From Candidatus Woesearchaeota archaeon (GTDB lineage: Archaea > Nanobdellota > Nanobdellia > Woesearchaeales > GW2011-AR9), in NCBI GenBank assembly GCA_018676855.1, contig JABHDY010000003.1:633907-697906 (forward strand): 64,000 bases of DNA, in the 5' to 3' direction. A program made the translations under genes and the position numbers. Below the pieces are notes generated by a model, which saw only the letters and a program-made list of their open reading frames with translations, made no database searches and was not told where the DNA came from. Shown here piece after piece: positions 7,906-16,182 of the stretch; within the stretch, counting starts at the first letter, position 1; each line of letters opens with the position of its first letter.

Positions 7906-9327
7906 TTATGATGTTTGGAAAGTATCGCCATCTATAAACGTCCACACCTCACTTCCTTCGTGAGAGTGTGTTAATTTAAATCTTTCGTTTTTGAGAAGAA
8001 ACAAGAATCCTTGGTTCTCTTCCAGTCTTTCTTTCATATTCTGGTTTATATATATTAGAGTAATATCATTCTCTTCAAGAATTGGAAATAAGTCCTGAAT
8101 ATATGTAGCATTTAATATTGAAACAGACGCGTCTCTGGCAAGTGTATTGTGAGAACGTGAACTGAAAGGTTCTCTATCTGCAATATGCCGTATATAATCA
8201 CTATTTTCTTCTATTGAAAAAATTATTGTGTCCTGTGGTGTATTTGTTTTTATCCACGTAAGAACTTCATTATCGGCATTTGAGAGTCCAATTTGGTCAA
8301 TACGATCAATGTACGTTAATGTTGAAAATGCTAATCCTAGAAAAAAAACAAAAAATGTTATCTTTTTTACGTCGTGCAAAGTCCATGTTCGTTCAAACGT
8401 TTTCATGAATGCCACCGTTGCAAAGAAACAAATAATAATGGACATGAAAAAAATGCTATGTGTCCGTATACTGTATGATATGATGCAAAATAATGCCATT
8501 ATGTAAATTGGATGGCGTTTCATTTTCCAAAGGAGTGCAGTTCCTATTATTGAAAGAAGAATGAGAAAGAAACTCACGCCACTTATTCCTCCCAAATCTG
8601 AAACTAAATCTGGAATTATTTGTTCTGTATGGAACGGCCCAACAATAAACGGTTGTTGAAAAAATATGTTCATAATAAAGAGTATACTAAGAATAATGAA
8701 TAGGGTGGTATATACCCATTTTTTCTTTTTTACTTTTGTAATATAATACATAAAAATACTAAAAAGAAGAATGAATGTACTAAAAATATCGACAGTTGTT
8801 GCAAGAATGAATGGAACAAATGCTACTATCTTGAGGTATGTTTTAGTATGTGTTACCAAAACAAACCCTATAAGAAATAGGAATGTGTACATCGCGTACG
8901 CAGAAATTGTACTGAACGTGTATATAAACGCAGGGGAGATAATAAAAAATAATGTAAAGAAGAAAATGTACTTTTGTTGTATCTTAAATTTTTTCTGTAA
9001 ACGATATACAAGGAGAAGTGAACACATTGCAAGCACCAGGGGGATAAGTGATGCCCATTGACCTGGAAGGAACGTTGTCAAGATAGAAATTGGAACAACA
9101 TATGCATTATGAACATTAATATTTTCAGATTCGTGTAAATGGTAATAACTTTCTGCACCCATGATTGACATATTACCGCCAAGTTGATTCATAAGTACTG
9201 GAAGAAGTAAAATAATTGTCATAAGCGCAAATAGTATTATCTTGTAATGACGTAAACAAAACGTATAATATACGTTCTTCTTTGTAAGTATTTCTTGTTT
9301 CATTGTATCTTTTTTTTCATATTTCAT
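7906..9327 (-). CDS. GT-C family membrane protein related to STT3 (second copy)
   Basis: A 473-residue protein with about ten to eleven hydrophobic segments and a soluble C-terminal tail. The first outer loop has GAESYYHLHE, resembling the acidic catalytic motif of STT3 oligosaccharyltransferases. The tail has DTIIFSIEENSDYIRHIADR, matching the STT3 region just before its WWDYG-type segment, but the WWDYG motif itself is not seen. The start at 9327 gives an ATGA overlap with the upstream gene's stop, a strong sign of translational coupling. The longer start at 9345 is unlikely. It probably transfers a lipid-linked sugar to protein or another lipid; the exact donor is unknown. Confidence 0.72.
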   Translation of the reverse strand: MKYEKKDTMKQEILTKKNVYYTFCLRHYKIILFALMTIILLLPVLMNQLGGNMSIMGAESYYHLHESENINVHNAYVVPISILTTFLPGQWASLIPLVLAMCSLLLVYRLQKKFKIQQKYIFFFTLFFIISPAFIYTFSTISAYAMYTFLFLIGFVLVTHTKTYLKIVAFVPFILATTVDIFSTFILLFSIFMYYITKVKKKKWVYTTLFIILSILFIMNIFFQQPFIVGPFHTEQIIPDLVSDLGGISGVSFFLILLSIIGTALLWKMKRHPIYIMALFCIISYSIRTHSIFFMSIIICFFATVAFMKTFERTWTLHDVKKITFFVFFLGLAFSTLTYIDRIDQIGLSNADNEVLTWIKTNTPQDTIIFSIEENSDYIRHIADREPFSSRSHNTLARDASVSILNATYIQDLFPILEENDITLIYINQNMKERLEENQGFLFLLKNERFKLTHSHEGSEVWTFIDGDTFQTS

Positions 9328-10802
9328 TCTATTGTTACTGTACATAACTTTTTGTACACTTTTGCATTTTTATTATACACTAATTCAAAACAATCATCTG
9401 AAAGAAATCTAAATTCTTCCATTTCATATTTCTGCTGTGCACGGCTTGTAAGGATAATGTATTGTATATTATTTTTATCAAGTATATCTAAAACGTGCGT
9501 TTCAAACGAACTTGTAAACACTGAGCTAAGATCTTTAAATTTTTCTTCAATTTCATTCACAAGAGCAAAGTTTGTATCCATCATATTCCTTCTTTTACTA
9601 TAGTATGAAACGATATGTCCCTCTTCAATTAAAGCAAGTATTCCTCCATTACTTTCAGTATTTCTTTCTATCCATATAAACGCTTCAATATCGGTATGCA
9701 TTGGCGTTTCTTGATTTAATGCAGTTGTCACGGCAGGAAATATCATTGTAATACCAATAAGAATAACAACAAATACGAGAAAAACTCTTTTAAGAGATGG
9801 AAATTTTGTTCTTGTTAGATATTCAATTATATCTTTATAGAATAGGGCAAACAAGATTGCTAACGTGACCCCTAAGAAAGATAAAGATAATCGTGAGGGG
9901 ATAAGTCGTAACCATGAAAGTAATGTTGTTGAAATAACAAGACTAATAAGAAAAAACGTTTTTTTATTTTTTGTTTTAAATAATGACGTGTATACAACAA
10001 AAATTCCTGCTAAAAATGGTATGGCACTCACAAGGATAACAGCTTCAGGTATTGACAATAAAGGAAAATATTCTAGTATAATCTGTGGCGGAATATTTTG
10101 CCAGACAAACGAAATTCCTTCTTTCAGTAGAACATTTTTGAAGAAAAGAAATTGTACCCATATGTAAAAGAATATTGATGATAATATTAATTCTGTTTCT
10201 GCACGCCGTATTTTCTTTCCTTCAACAAACGAAAGGAGCGAATAAATCCCAAATCCCGTTATGAGAAGGAATGTTGCAGGATGAAGTATTGATAAAAGCA
10301 AGAACGAAATCATGTATATATACAATGAATTCTTTTTGTCTATATTAAGAAATGAATAAATGGCAACGAACATTAATGGTAAAAAAAGCGTTTCTGGAGA
10401 AAATGTGTTCGTTGTAAATATTATTGGAAGAAGTCCCGCTATTGATGCTGCAAAAAGAGACGCAGTTTCATTCTTACTTATTTTCCGGCTAATGACATAA
10501 ACTAGTATTGTTAATGATGCAAGAAAAATGTTTGGCAATATTTTTGCAACAAGTTCAATGGGAAGAACTGTACTAAAAAGTGCAGCAGTATAATGAAATA
10601 AAGGAAGGAAAAATAGTTGTCGTCCACCGTACGATAATGGATCATTATATTGTGGGAACCCATTTTCTGTAATGTGATTAACTTGTTCAATATGGAAATA
10701 AGAATCGTACGTAAAGTTTGGAACTGTAAATGCAAGGACTAAACGTGTTATCAACGTTATACAAAATATAGCAGTGATTATGTATTTATGTTTCCTTTCC
10801 AT
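9324..10802 (-). CDS. GT-C family membrane protein related to STT3 (first copy)
   Basis: A 492-residue multi-pass protein. YDSYFHIEQVNHI in the first outer loop has the Asp and spacing of GT-C catalytic loops (STT3, PMT, ArnT). The C-terminal soluble part carries GGILALIEEGHIVSYYSKRR and then DTNF, which resembles the STT3 stretch around WWDYGxWI...RxxxxDN with the tryptophans lost. It is therefore either a divergent oligosaccharyltransferase or a relative acting on other acceptors. First gene of a four-gene minus-strand unit. A TTTATAAAA box in the 77-bp spacer to radB faces it. Confidence 0.75.
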   Translation of the reverse strand: MERKHKYIITAIFCITLITRLVLAFTVPNFTYDSYFHIEQVNHITENGFPQYNDPLSYGGRQLFFLPLFHYTAALFSTVLPIELVAKILPNIFLASLTILVYVISRKISKNETASLFAASIAGLLPIIFTTNTFSPETLFLPLMFVAIYSFLNIDKKNSLYIYMISFLLLSILHPATFLLITGFGIYSLLSFVEGKKIRRAETELILSSIFFYIWVQFLFFKNVLLKEGISFVWQNIPPQIILEYFPLLSIPEAVILVSAIPFLAGIFVVYTSLFKTKNKKTFFLISLVISTTLLSWLRLIPSRLSLSFLGVTLAILFALFYKDIIEYLTRTKFPSLKRVFLVFVVILIGITMIFPAVTTALNQETPMHTDIEAFIWIERNTESNGGILALIEEGHIVSYYSKRRNMMDTNFALVNEIEEKFKDLSSVFTSSFETHVLDILDKNNIQYIILTSRAQQKYEMEEFRFLSDDCFELVYNKNAKVYKKLCTVTIE

Positions 10803-10879
10803 CTTTTTGTTGATAATATGTTTTGTTTTATAAATTTGTAGGGGAAATGTTTATAATCTTACTATACAAAATTTATGAG
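10803..10879. promoter_or_regulatory. divergent promoter region between GT-C operon and radB
   Basis: This 77-bp spacer has a TTTATAAAA element (about 10830-10838) reading leftward toward the GT-C operon. A TTTATAAT element (about 10850-10857) reads rightward, about 26 nt before the radB ATG at 10880. Both distances fit archaeal TBP sites. No operator repeat was seen. Confidence 0.6.
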
Positions 10880-11554
10880 ATGGGGAAAGTTTCAACGGGT
10901 GTAGAATTCTTGAACACATTTTTACATGGCGGGTATGATAATAATGTTGTGACAACTATTTATGGTCCGTCTGGAACAGGGAAGACCAACATGTGTTTAA
11001 TTGCTGCCGTACGGGTAGCAGAATCTGGCAAAAAAGTTATATTTATTGATAGTGAGGGCGGTATTGCGGTAGAACGGATACGACAATTAACAAACGAGTA
11101 TGAACATGTTCTTAGAAACATTATTTTTTTTAATCCAATGACGTTTGTGGAACAAAAAGAAGTGTTTGAAACGTTACGTGGTATGATTAATGATACTGTT
11201 GGTATGGTTGTTGTTGATTCTATTTCAATGTTGTATAGATTAGAATTAAGTAAAAGTGATGAAGTGTACGAAGTTAACTCTGCATTAGGAAAACAAATAG
11301 CAACATTAGTTGAAATAACTCGTAGACGAAATATTCCCGTTCTTATTACTAACCAAGTCTATTCAGATTTTGACAATCGTGATATGGTGAAGATGGTTGG
11401 CGGTGACCTTTTAAAGTATGGGTCTAAATGTTTGATTGAACTACGAAAATTTCGTACGTGTCATGGTTTAATTCTGAGAAAGCATCGATCTCTTCCAGAA
11501 GGAAATGAAGCAAAATTTGCAATTGTACAGACTGGATTGGAAGAGGTTATCTAA
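10880..11554 (+). CDS. radB: DNA repair and recombination protein RadB
   Basis: A 224-residue RecA-superfamily protein of the short archaeal RadB type: it starts directly at the ATPase core and lacks the N-terminal helix-hairpin-helix domain of RadA. Walker A is GPSGTGKT (29-36), Walker B is MVVVDSIS, and a basic C-terminus follows. RadB assists RadA in homologous recombination. The start at 10880 gives the family N-terminus (MGKVSTGVEFLN) and fits a leaderless transcript from the TATA element at about 10850. The longer frame from 10823 would read through the promoter. Confidence 0.92.
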   Translation: MGKVSTGVEFLNTFLHGGYDNNVVTTIYGPSGTGKTNMCLIAAVRVAESGKKVIFIDSEGGIAVERIRQLTNEYEHVLRNIIFFNPMTFVEQKEVFETLRGMINDTVGMVVVDSISMLYRLELSKSDEVYEVNSALGKQIATLVEITRRRNIPVLITNQVYSDFDNRDMVKMVGGDLLKYGSKCLIELRKFRTCHGLILRKHRSLPEGNEAKFAIVQTGLEEVI

Positions 11555-11596
11555 ATCTCTCGAAACCTTTATAAAACACATTCATAATTAGGGTAG

Positions 11597-11693
11597 TATA
11601 GCCAACTCGTATCCACTATAGGGTGCGAAATGCTGCATGAGGCAAAAAATACTGCAGATAAGATTAATTCTTATTTGTTGATAATTAAACTAT
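11597..11693 (+). other. non-coding leader or small RNA candidate upstream of rpsB
   Basis: A TTTATAAAA box at about 11569-11577 predicts transcription start near 11597, leaving about 110 nt before rpsB with no open frame. Within it, TAGTATA and TATCCACTA can form a stem with a two-base bulge, and further short complementary segments surround GCGAAATGC. It is either the 5' leader of rpsB mRNA (a possible S2 autoregulatory element) or a separate small RNA. It does not fit a tRNA: no TTCRA loop or acceptor pairing was found. No clear C/D boxes were seen. Confidence 0.4.
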
Positions 11694-11706
11694 GAGGAAA
11701 ATAATA

Positions 11707-12309
11707 ATGGCAGAACAAGAAAACCTATTAATTGAATCAAATGAGTACCTTAAGTCAGGTATCCATATTGGAACTAAATTTAAAACTAAATACATGGCAA
11801 ATTTCATCTATAAAACACGTCCTGACGGATTAAGTGTTCTTAACCTTAAGAAGATTGATGAACGAATTGCAATAGCTATAAAATTTCTTTCTCAGTACGA
11901 ACCAAAAGACATTTTGGTTCTTTGCCGGAGAGAAAATGGATGGAAAGCTCTTAAAATATTCAATAAGCTTACAGGAATAAACGTTATCATTGGACGATAT
12001 CCACCAGGAATATTAACAAACCCTAACTTGGATACGTTTACAGAACCTAAAGTAATTTTTGTATGTGATCCATGGCCCGACAAGAACGTTGTAGAAGATG
12101 CAAACAAGATTGGTATTCCCGTAATAGCATTATGTGATACAAACAATCAGTCAAACAAACTTGATCTTGTGATTCCATGTAATAACAAGGGAAAAAAGTC
12201 TGTTGGTTTAGTATTCTATCTTATTGCACGTGAGTACATGCGAAATAAAGGAATGCTTAAAGGAAACGAAGAACTTCCTGCTAAGTTAGAAGACTTTATT
12301 GAAGAATAA
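11707..12309 (+). CDS. rpsB: 30S ribosomal protein S2 (uS2)
   Basis: A 200-residue archaeal-length uS2 of the small ribosomal subunit. Family features are SGIHIGTKFKTKYMANFIYK near the N-terminus, RPDGLSVLNLKKIDERI, and the CDTNNQSNKLDLVIPCNNKG stretch. The ATG at 11707 is chosen because a GAGG Shine-Dalgarno (11694-11697) lies 9 nt before it; the ATG at 11692 overlaps that GAGG. The usual archaeal neighbours (rpoN, rpoK, enolase) are absent, so the gene appears moved out of the ancestral cluster. The non-coding leader described above precedes it. Confidence 0.94.
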   Translation: MAEQENLLIESNEYLKSGIHIGTKFKTKYMANFIYKTRPDGLSVLNLKKIDERIAIAIKFLSQYEPKDILVLCRRENGWKALKIFNKLTGINVIIGRYPPGILTNPNLDTFTEPKVIFVCDPWPDKNVVEDANKIGIPVIALCDTNNQSNKLDLVIPCNNKGKKSVGLVFYLIAREYMRNKGMLKGNEELPAKLEDFIEE

Positions 12310-12406
12310 ACTTTTATTTTTCTTACTTTTTTTAATTTCTTTAACCTCAAGTACATACCCCTCTTCCACAATCCTTAAAAACTCTTTCTTAGCTCTTTGT
12401 CTTGTA

Positions 12407-13381
12407 ATGAAAAAAGTTGTGGTTCTGGGCGGCGGTACAGGTAATTTTACAGTTCTGAGAGGTCTTAAGAATTATAATCTTGACTTGAGTGCAGTCGTTT
12501 CCATGGCAGACGATGGTGGTAGTACGGGTATCCTTCGTGATGAGTTGGGCGTCCTTCCACCAGGAGATGTACGGCAATGTTTAGTTGCCTTGTCAGGTTC
12601 AGGCAGGTTAATGCGTGGCCTTATGAACTATCGTTTTGAAAATGGATGTCTTGAAGGACACAGTTTTGGCAACATTTTTCTTTCTGCACTTGAAAAAGTT
12701 ACGGGAAGTTTTGAAAAAGCTGTTGATGAAGTTGGAAAAATTCTCTCTATTCAGGGAAAGGTTATCCCCATTACAACAAACCAAGTTCGGTTAAAGATGA
12801 TTCTTAACAATGGCAAAGTTCTTGGTGGTGAGGGAGAAATTTATATGTCGAATGAACTTGAACAGGGTTTTAGAAGTATTTTCCTTGAACCAATTCCTAA
12901 AGTGAATAACCGTGCGATTGACGAAATAATGAACGCTGATCTTGTCGTTCTTGGTCCAGGTGGTATGTACAGTTCATTAATTCCTATATTGCTTGTTGAT
13001 GGTGTGAGTAAAGCACTTCGTGAAACGAAAGCAGAAAAAGTGTTTGTTGTTAATTTAATGAATAAGAAAGGTCAAACGACAGGATTTACTGTTAATGATT
13101 ATCGTAAGGAAATTGTTAGGTTCATTGGAAAAGACATTTTTGATTTCCTTATTGTTAATAATGGTACTCCATCTAAAGAATTGGTTGACATGTACGCAGT
13201 AGAGGGCGGTTTGGTTACAAACGACTTAGAAAGTGATGAAAGAATTGTTGCTGCAGATTTACTTGATAGTACAAAGTCCGATTATAGTAAGACCGACGTT
13301 CTTTCAAAACATCGTGCATTGATTAGACACGATAGTAAAAAGTTAGCTCAAGTTCTTATGGGGATTATCAATGAACTCTAA
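12407..13381 (+). CDS. YvcK/CofD-like family protein (UPF0052)
   Basis: A 324-residue protein with the YvcK signature: VVVLGGGTGNFTVLRGLK at the N-terminus, SMADDGGSTGILRDELG, PPGDVRQCLVAL, GHSFGNIFLSAL and a later VLGPGGMYSSLIP. The fold is that of CofD (lactyl-F420 transferase), but YvcK proteins form a separate branch. In bacteria they bind a UDP-sugar and affect central carbon and cell-envelope metabolism. The ATG at 12407 matches the family start, and the upstream 36 codons are hydrophobic and read through a TTAAAA promoter near 12374. It begins a tightly packed four-gene unit and overlaps the next gene by 11 nt. The GlmU-like enzyme two genes on makes a sugar-nucleotide link plausible. 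Confidence 0.88.
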   Translation: MKKVVVLGGGTGNFTVLRGLKNYNLDLSAVVSMADDGGSTGILRDELGVLPPGDVRQCLVALSGSGRLMRGLMNYRFENGCLEGHSFGNIFLSALEKVTGSFEKAVDEVGKILSIQGKVIPITTNQVRLKMILNNGKVLGGEGEIYMSNELEQGFRSIFLEPIPKVNNRAIDEIMNADLVVLGPGGMYSSLIPILLVDGVSKALRETKAEKVFVVNLMNKKGQTTGFTVNDYRKEIVRFIGKDIFDFLIVNNGTPSKELVDMYAVEGGLVTNDLESDERIVAADLLDSTKSDYSKTDVLSKHRALIRHDSKKLAQVLMGIINEL

Positions 13382-13859
13382 GTTACTCATTTTTGATTTG
13401 GATGATACATTATTTGTTCGTGATAGATCCATCAAAAAGAATGAGGATTGGGAACATGTTACGTCTGCAGAACCGTCTTCTGGCGTTCTGGATTTTTTAC
13501 ATAATTTTTCTGCAAAGAAGATATTAGTAACAAAAGAAACATATCCCTACTTACAAAATAAAAAAATAGACTTACTAGGCATAAGAGAATTCTTTGACAA
13601 AATATATATTTGTCATAAAAATGAAGAAAAGAAAGAATTGTTTTCTAAAATAATAGCCGAAAATCCAGATCACGAAATTTGGGTTATGGGTGATAGAATT
13701 GATTCAGAAATTAGGTACGGAAATGAATTGGGTTTGATAACCGTTTTGATAAAACAGGGAGAATATAAAAATTTAAAAGCAAAGGACAATTTCGAAATAC
13801 CTCATCATGAAATATTTCATTTTACAGAATTGGAGAATGTATTAGAATGCAAGCAGTAA
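13371..13859 (+). CDS. HAD-superfamily phosphatase
   Basis: This 162-residue HAD hydrolase has motif I FDLDDT (residues 8-13, nucleophile Asp8 and acid/base Asp10), a motif II-like VTKE, a motif III lysine region and motif IV GDRIDSEI. The cap is minimal. It overlaps the YvcK-like gene by 11 nt and the nucleotidyltransferase by 13 nt, so the three are very likely translated together. The substrate is unknown; a sugar phosphate is likely from context. Confidence 0.82.
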   Translation: MNSKLLIFDLDDTLFVRDRSIKKNEDWEHVTSAEPSSGVLDFLHNFSAKKILVTKETYPYLQNKKIDLLGIREFFDKIYICHKNEEKKELFSKIIAENPDHEIWVMGDRIDSEIRYGNELGLITVLIKQGEYKNLKAKDNFEIPHHEIFHFTELENVLECKQ

Positions 13860-14983
13860 TTCTTGCAGCGGGAAAGGGAACTCGAATTTATCCCATGGGA
13901 TTAAAAAAGCCGAAACCTCTTATTGAAGTAGCGAATAAACCTGTTCTTGAACATAACCTTGACCAAATGGTAGGTTTTATTGACGAGGCAATTATTATTG
14001 TTGGGTATAAGAAAGATATGATCATGAACCATTTGGGAGATAATTATCGTGGAATTAAAATGACGTACGTTGTTCAGGAAGAACAGTTAGGGACGGGCCA
14101 CGCAGTTCTTCTTGCAGAGAAACATGTCCATGGTAAATTTTTAGTATTAAACGGCGACGATTTATTTTCAAAGAAAGATATGGTTTCAATATCTCAATGT
14201 AATAATTGTTTGCTTGTACAGTACAAAGATGATCCGTCTGCCTTCGGTTCAGTCGTTATTAAAAACAATTTTGTCCAGGACGTTGTTGAGAAATCAGATA
14301 CGTTCGTTTCACATTATGTTAATACGGGGATGTATTGTTTCATGCCGGACGTTTTTCAGGTTCTTCATACAATTCCATTATCTGCTCGAGGAGAATATGA
14401 ACTGACGGACGCAGTAAAAGAATTAGCAAAACAGGGCAGGATGCACGCAGAAGAAGTTACGGGACATTGGATCCCCGTCGGATATCCATGGCACATTCTT
14501 GAAGCATCAGAAGCATTATTAAACGAAAATGAAGAAATATCTATACGTGGTTCTTTAGGAGAAAATGTTACTATTAGTGGTTCTTTAGATGTTGGTGAAG
14601 GGTCAACAGTGGGAGAGGGTGTTGTTCTCCGGGGTAATATTGTTATTGGAAAAAATTGTTCTATTGGAAAAAATGTTATTGTAACAGGATTTACTGCTCT
14701 TGGTAACAATACTATTGTTGAAGATGGTGCACATTTACATAACGTTATCATAGGTGCTGGTGCAACATTAAAAGAAGAATGTGTTGTTAAAGATTCTGTT
14801 CTTGGTGAGGGTTCTGTTTTGAGTAAGGGTGTTCGCATTGCTAACATTTCCAAAGATGCCACTGTAAAAGTCAAGTCTAATGGAAAAATATACGATTCTG
14901 GAAAAGAAAAGTTGGGCGCGTTTGTTGGAGACGAATGTGTTGTTGACGATGAGTTAGACGGTGGAGATTGTATTGGAGATTAA
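13847..14983 (+). CDS. bifunctional sugar-1-phosphate nucleotidyltransferase / acetyltransferase (GlmU-like)
   Basis: A 378-residue protein. The N-terminal nucleotidyltransferase domain (1-225) has VILAAGKGTRIYPM, KPKPLIEVANKP, GTGHAV and the LNGDD metal site. The C-terminal left-handed beta-helix (about 240-378) consists of hexapeptide repeats such as IGKNCSIGKNVIV. The layout is that of archaeal bifunctional enzymes that make UDP-GlcNAc or related NDP-sugars. The product would feed the glycosylation genes elsewhere in the window. Sugar specificity is not determined by sequence. The start lies inside the HAD gene and the stop is 2 nt before the next ATG. Confidence 0.85.
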   Translation: MQAVILAAGKGTRIYPMGLKKPKPLIEVANKPVLEHNLDQMVGFIDEAIIIVGYKKDMIMNHLGDNYRGIKMTYVVQEEQLGTGHAVLLAEKHVHGKFLVLNGDDLFSKKDMVSISQCNNCLLVQYKDDPSAFGSVVIKNNFVQDVVEKSDTFVSHYVNTGMYCFMPDVFQVLHTIPLSARGEYELTDAVKELAKQGRMHAEEVTGHWIPVGYPWHILEASEALLNENEEISIRGSLGENVTISGSLDVGEGSTVGEGVVLRGNIVIGKNCSIGKNVIVTGFTALGNNTIVEDGAHLHNVIIGAGATLKEECVVKDSVLGEGSVLSKGVRIANISKDATVKVKSNGKIYDSGKEKLGAFVGDECVVDDELDGGDCIGD

Positions 14984-14985
14984 GA

Positions 14986-16182
14986 ATGTATCAACCTGCA
15001 GAAGATTCTTATTTGTTACAAAAATATGTTGAAAAGCATTCATTTGGCCGTGTTTTAGATATGGGAACTGGTTCTGGTATTCAAGCGTTAACTGCCCAAG
15101 ATACTAAAAACGTGAAAGAAGTTATTGCAGTAGATATTGATAGTGGTGTTGTCAAACAACTACAAAAAAAATTGAGTAAAAAACTATTCAAAAAAATCAC
15201 TGTTATTCAAAGCGATTTGTTTGAAAATGTTGAAGGACAATTTAATATTATTATTTTTAATCCACCATATTTACCACAAGATAAAGGAATAGAAGATAAG
15301 GCATTATATGGTGGAAAGAAAGGGTGGGAGGTATCTGAACGGTTCTTTGTAGATGTGTCAAAGTTTCTCCTTCCAGACGGAAAAATTTTGTTTTTATTCT
15401 CTTCATTAACAAATAAAACGAAAATTGATACTATCATTAAAGAAAATGCGTTTACTGCAAGGTTATTAGAACAGCAAAAAATGCCGATGTTTGAAGAATT
15501 ATATGTGTATGAAATTACAAAAACATCGTTGTTACGTAATCTTGAACGAAAAGGTATTGAAAGAGTACATTATTTTACACAAGGAAAACGTGGTATGATT
15601 CTTACTGGTATGTTTGATAAAAACAAATTTGTCAAAACACACTTTCCTCAAAAAGATATGATAAAAGTTGCTATAAAGACAACGTTAGAAGAAAGTGAAG
15701 CAGAAGGAAGGATTGAAAATGAAATCGCATGGTTAAAAATATTGAACAAAAAAAATATTGGTCCGCATATGTTATTTCATGGGAAAGATTATTTTGTGTA
15801 CGAATTTGTTGACGGAGAATTTATACTGGATTGGATTCAGAAAAACGATAAAGAAACAATACGGAACGTTTTAAAGAATGTTTTTGAACAATGTTTTGTT
15901 CTTGATACATTAGGAATTAATAAAGAAGAAATGCATCATCCGTTAAAACATATTCTTGTTGATAGTACAAACGTTCCAACTCTTATTGATTTTGAACGAT
16001 GTTATAAGACTGATGTTCCTCACAATGTTACGCAGTTTGTTGAGTTTATGAGTAGAATCAAACACGAATTGGATAAAAATGGTTTTACAATTGATGTTGA
16101 AAAACTGAGAAATCTTGCAAAAGAGTATAAGAAAGAAAGAACGAAAGAAAATTTAGATAAAATATTACAGAAAATTCAATAA
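14986..16182 (+). CDS. fusion of HemK/Mtq2-like methyltransferase with a COG2112-type protein kinase
   Basis: A 398-residue two-domain protein. Residues 1-185 are a class I methyltransferase with DMGTGSG (25-31, SAM motif I) and FNPPY (91-95), the glutamine-N5 methylase signature of HemK2/Mtq2, whose known substrate is the release factor GGQ motif. Residues about 190-398 resemble the archaeal predicted Ser/Thr kinase family: VAIK (lysine), NEIAWLK (C-helix Glu), FVYEFVDG (hinge), HPLKHIL and LIDFERC (metal-binding Asp). The ATG at 14986 is 2 nt after the previous stop, and the Met at 14968 is inside that gene. The fusion suggests that release-factor methylation and phosphorylation are linked, or that the kinase is the regulator of the module; both are inference. 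Confidence 0.82.
   Translation: MYQPAEDSYLLQKYVEKHSFGRVLDMGTGSGIQALTAQDTKNVKEVIAVDIDSGVVKQLQKKLSKKLFKKITVIQSDLFENVEGQFNIIIFNPPYLPQDKGIEDKALYGGKKGWEVSERFFVDVSKFLLPDGKILFLFSSLTNKTKIDTIIKENAFTARLLEQQKMPMFEELYVYEITKTSLLRNLERKGIERVHYFTQGKRGMILTGMFDKNKFVKTHFPQKDMIKVAIKTTLEESEAEGRIENEIAWLKILNKKNIGPHMLFHGKDYFVYEFVDGEFILDWIQKNDKETIRNVLKNVFEQCFVLDTLGINKEEMHHPLKHILVDSTNVPTLIDFERCYKTDVPHNVTQFVEFMSRIKHELDKNGFTIDVEKLRNLAKEYKKERTKENLDKILQKIQ

Noticed and set aside
11597-11690. Possible tRNA or tRNA half before rpsB
   Set aside because: No T loop, no acceptor complementarity and no tRNA-like D arm could be built.
14365-14874. Antisense 169-residue open frame over the GlmU-like gene
   Set aside because: Composition is a mirror of the hexapeptide-repeat codons, no family resemblance, and the plus-strand gene is certain.
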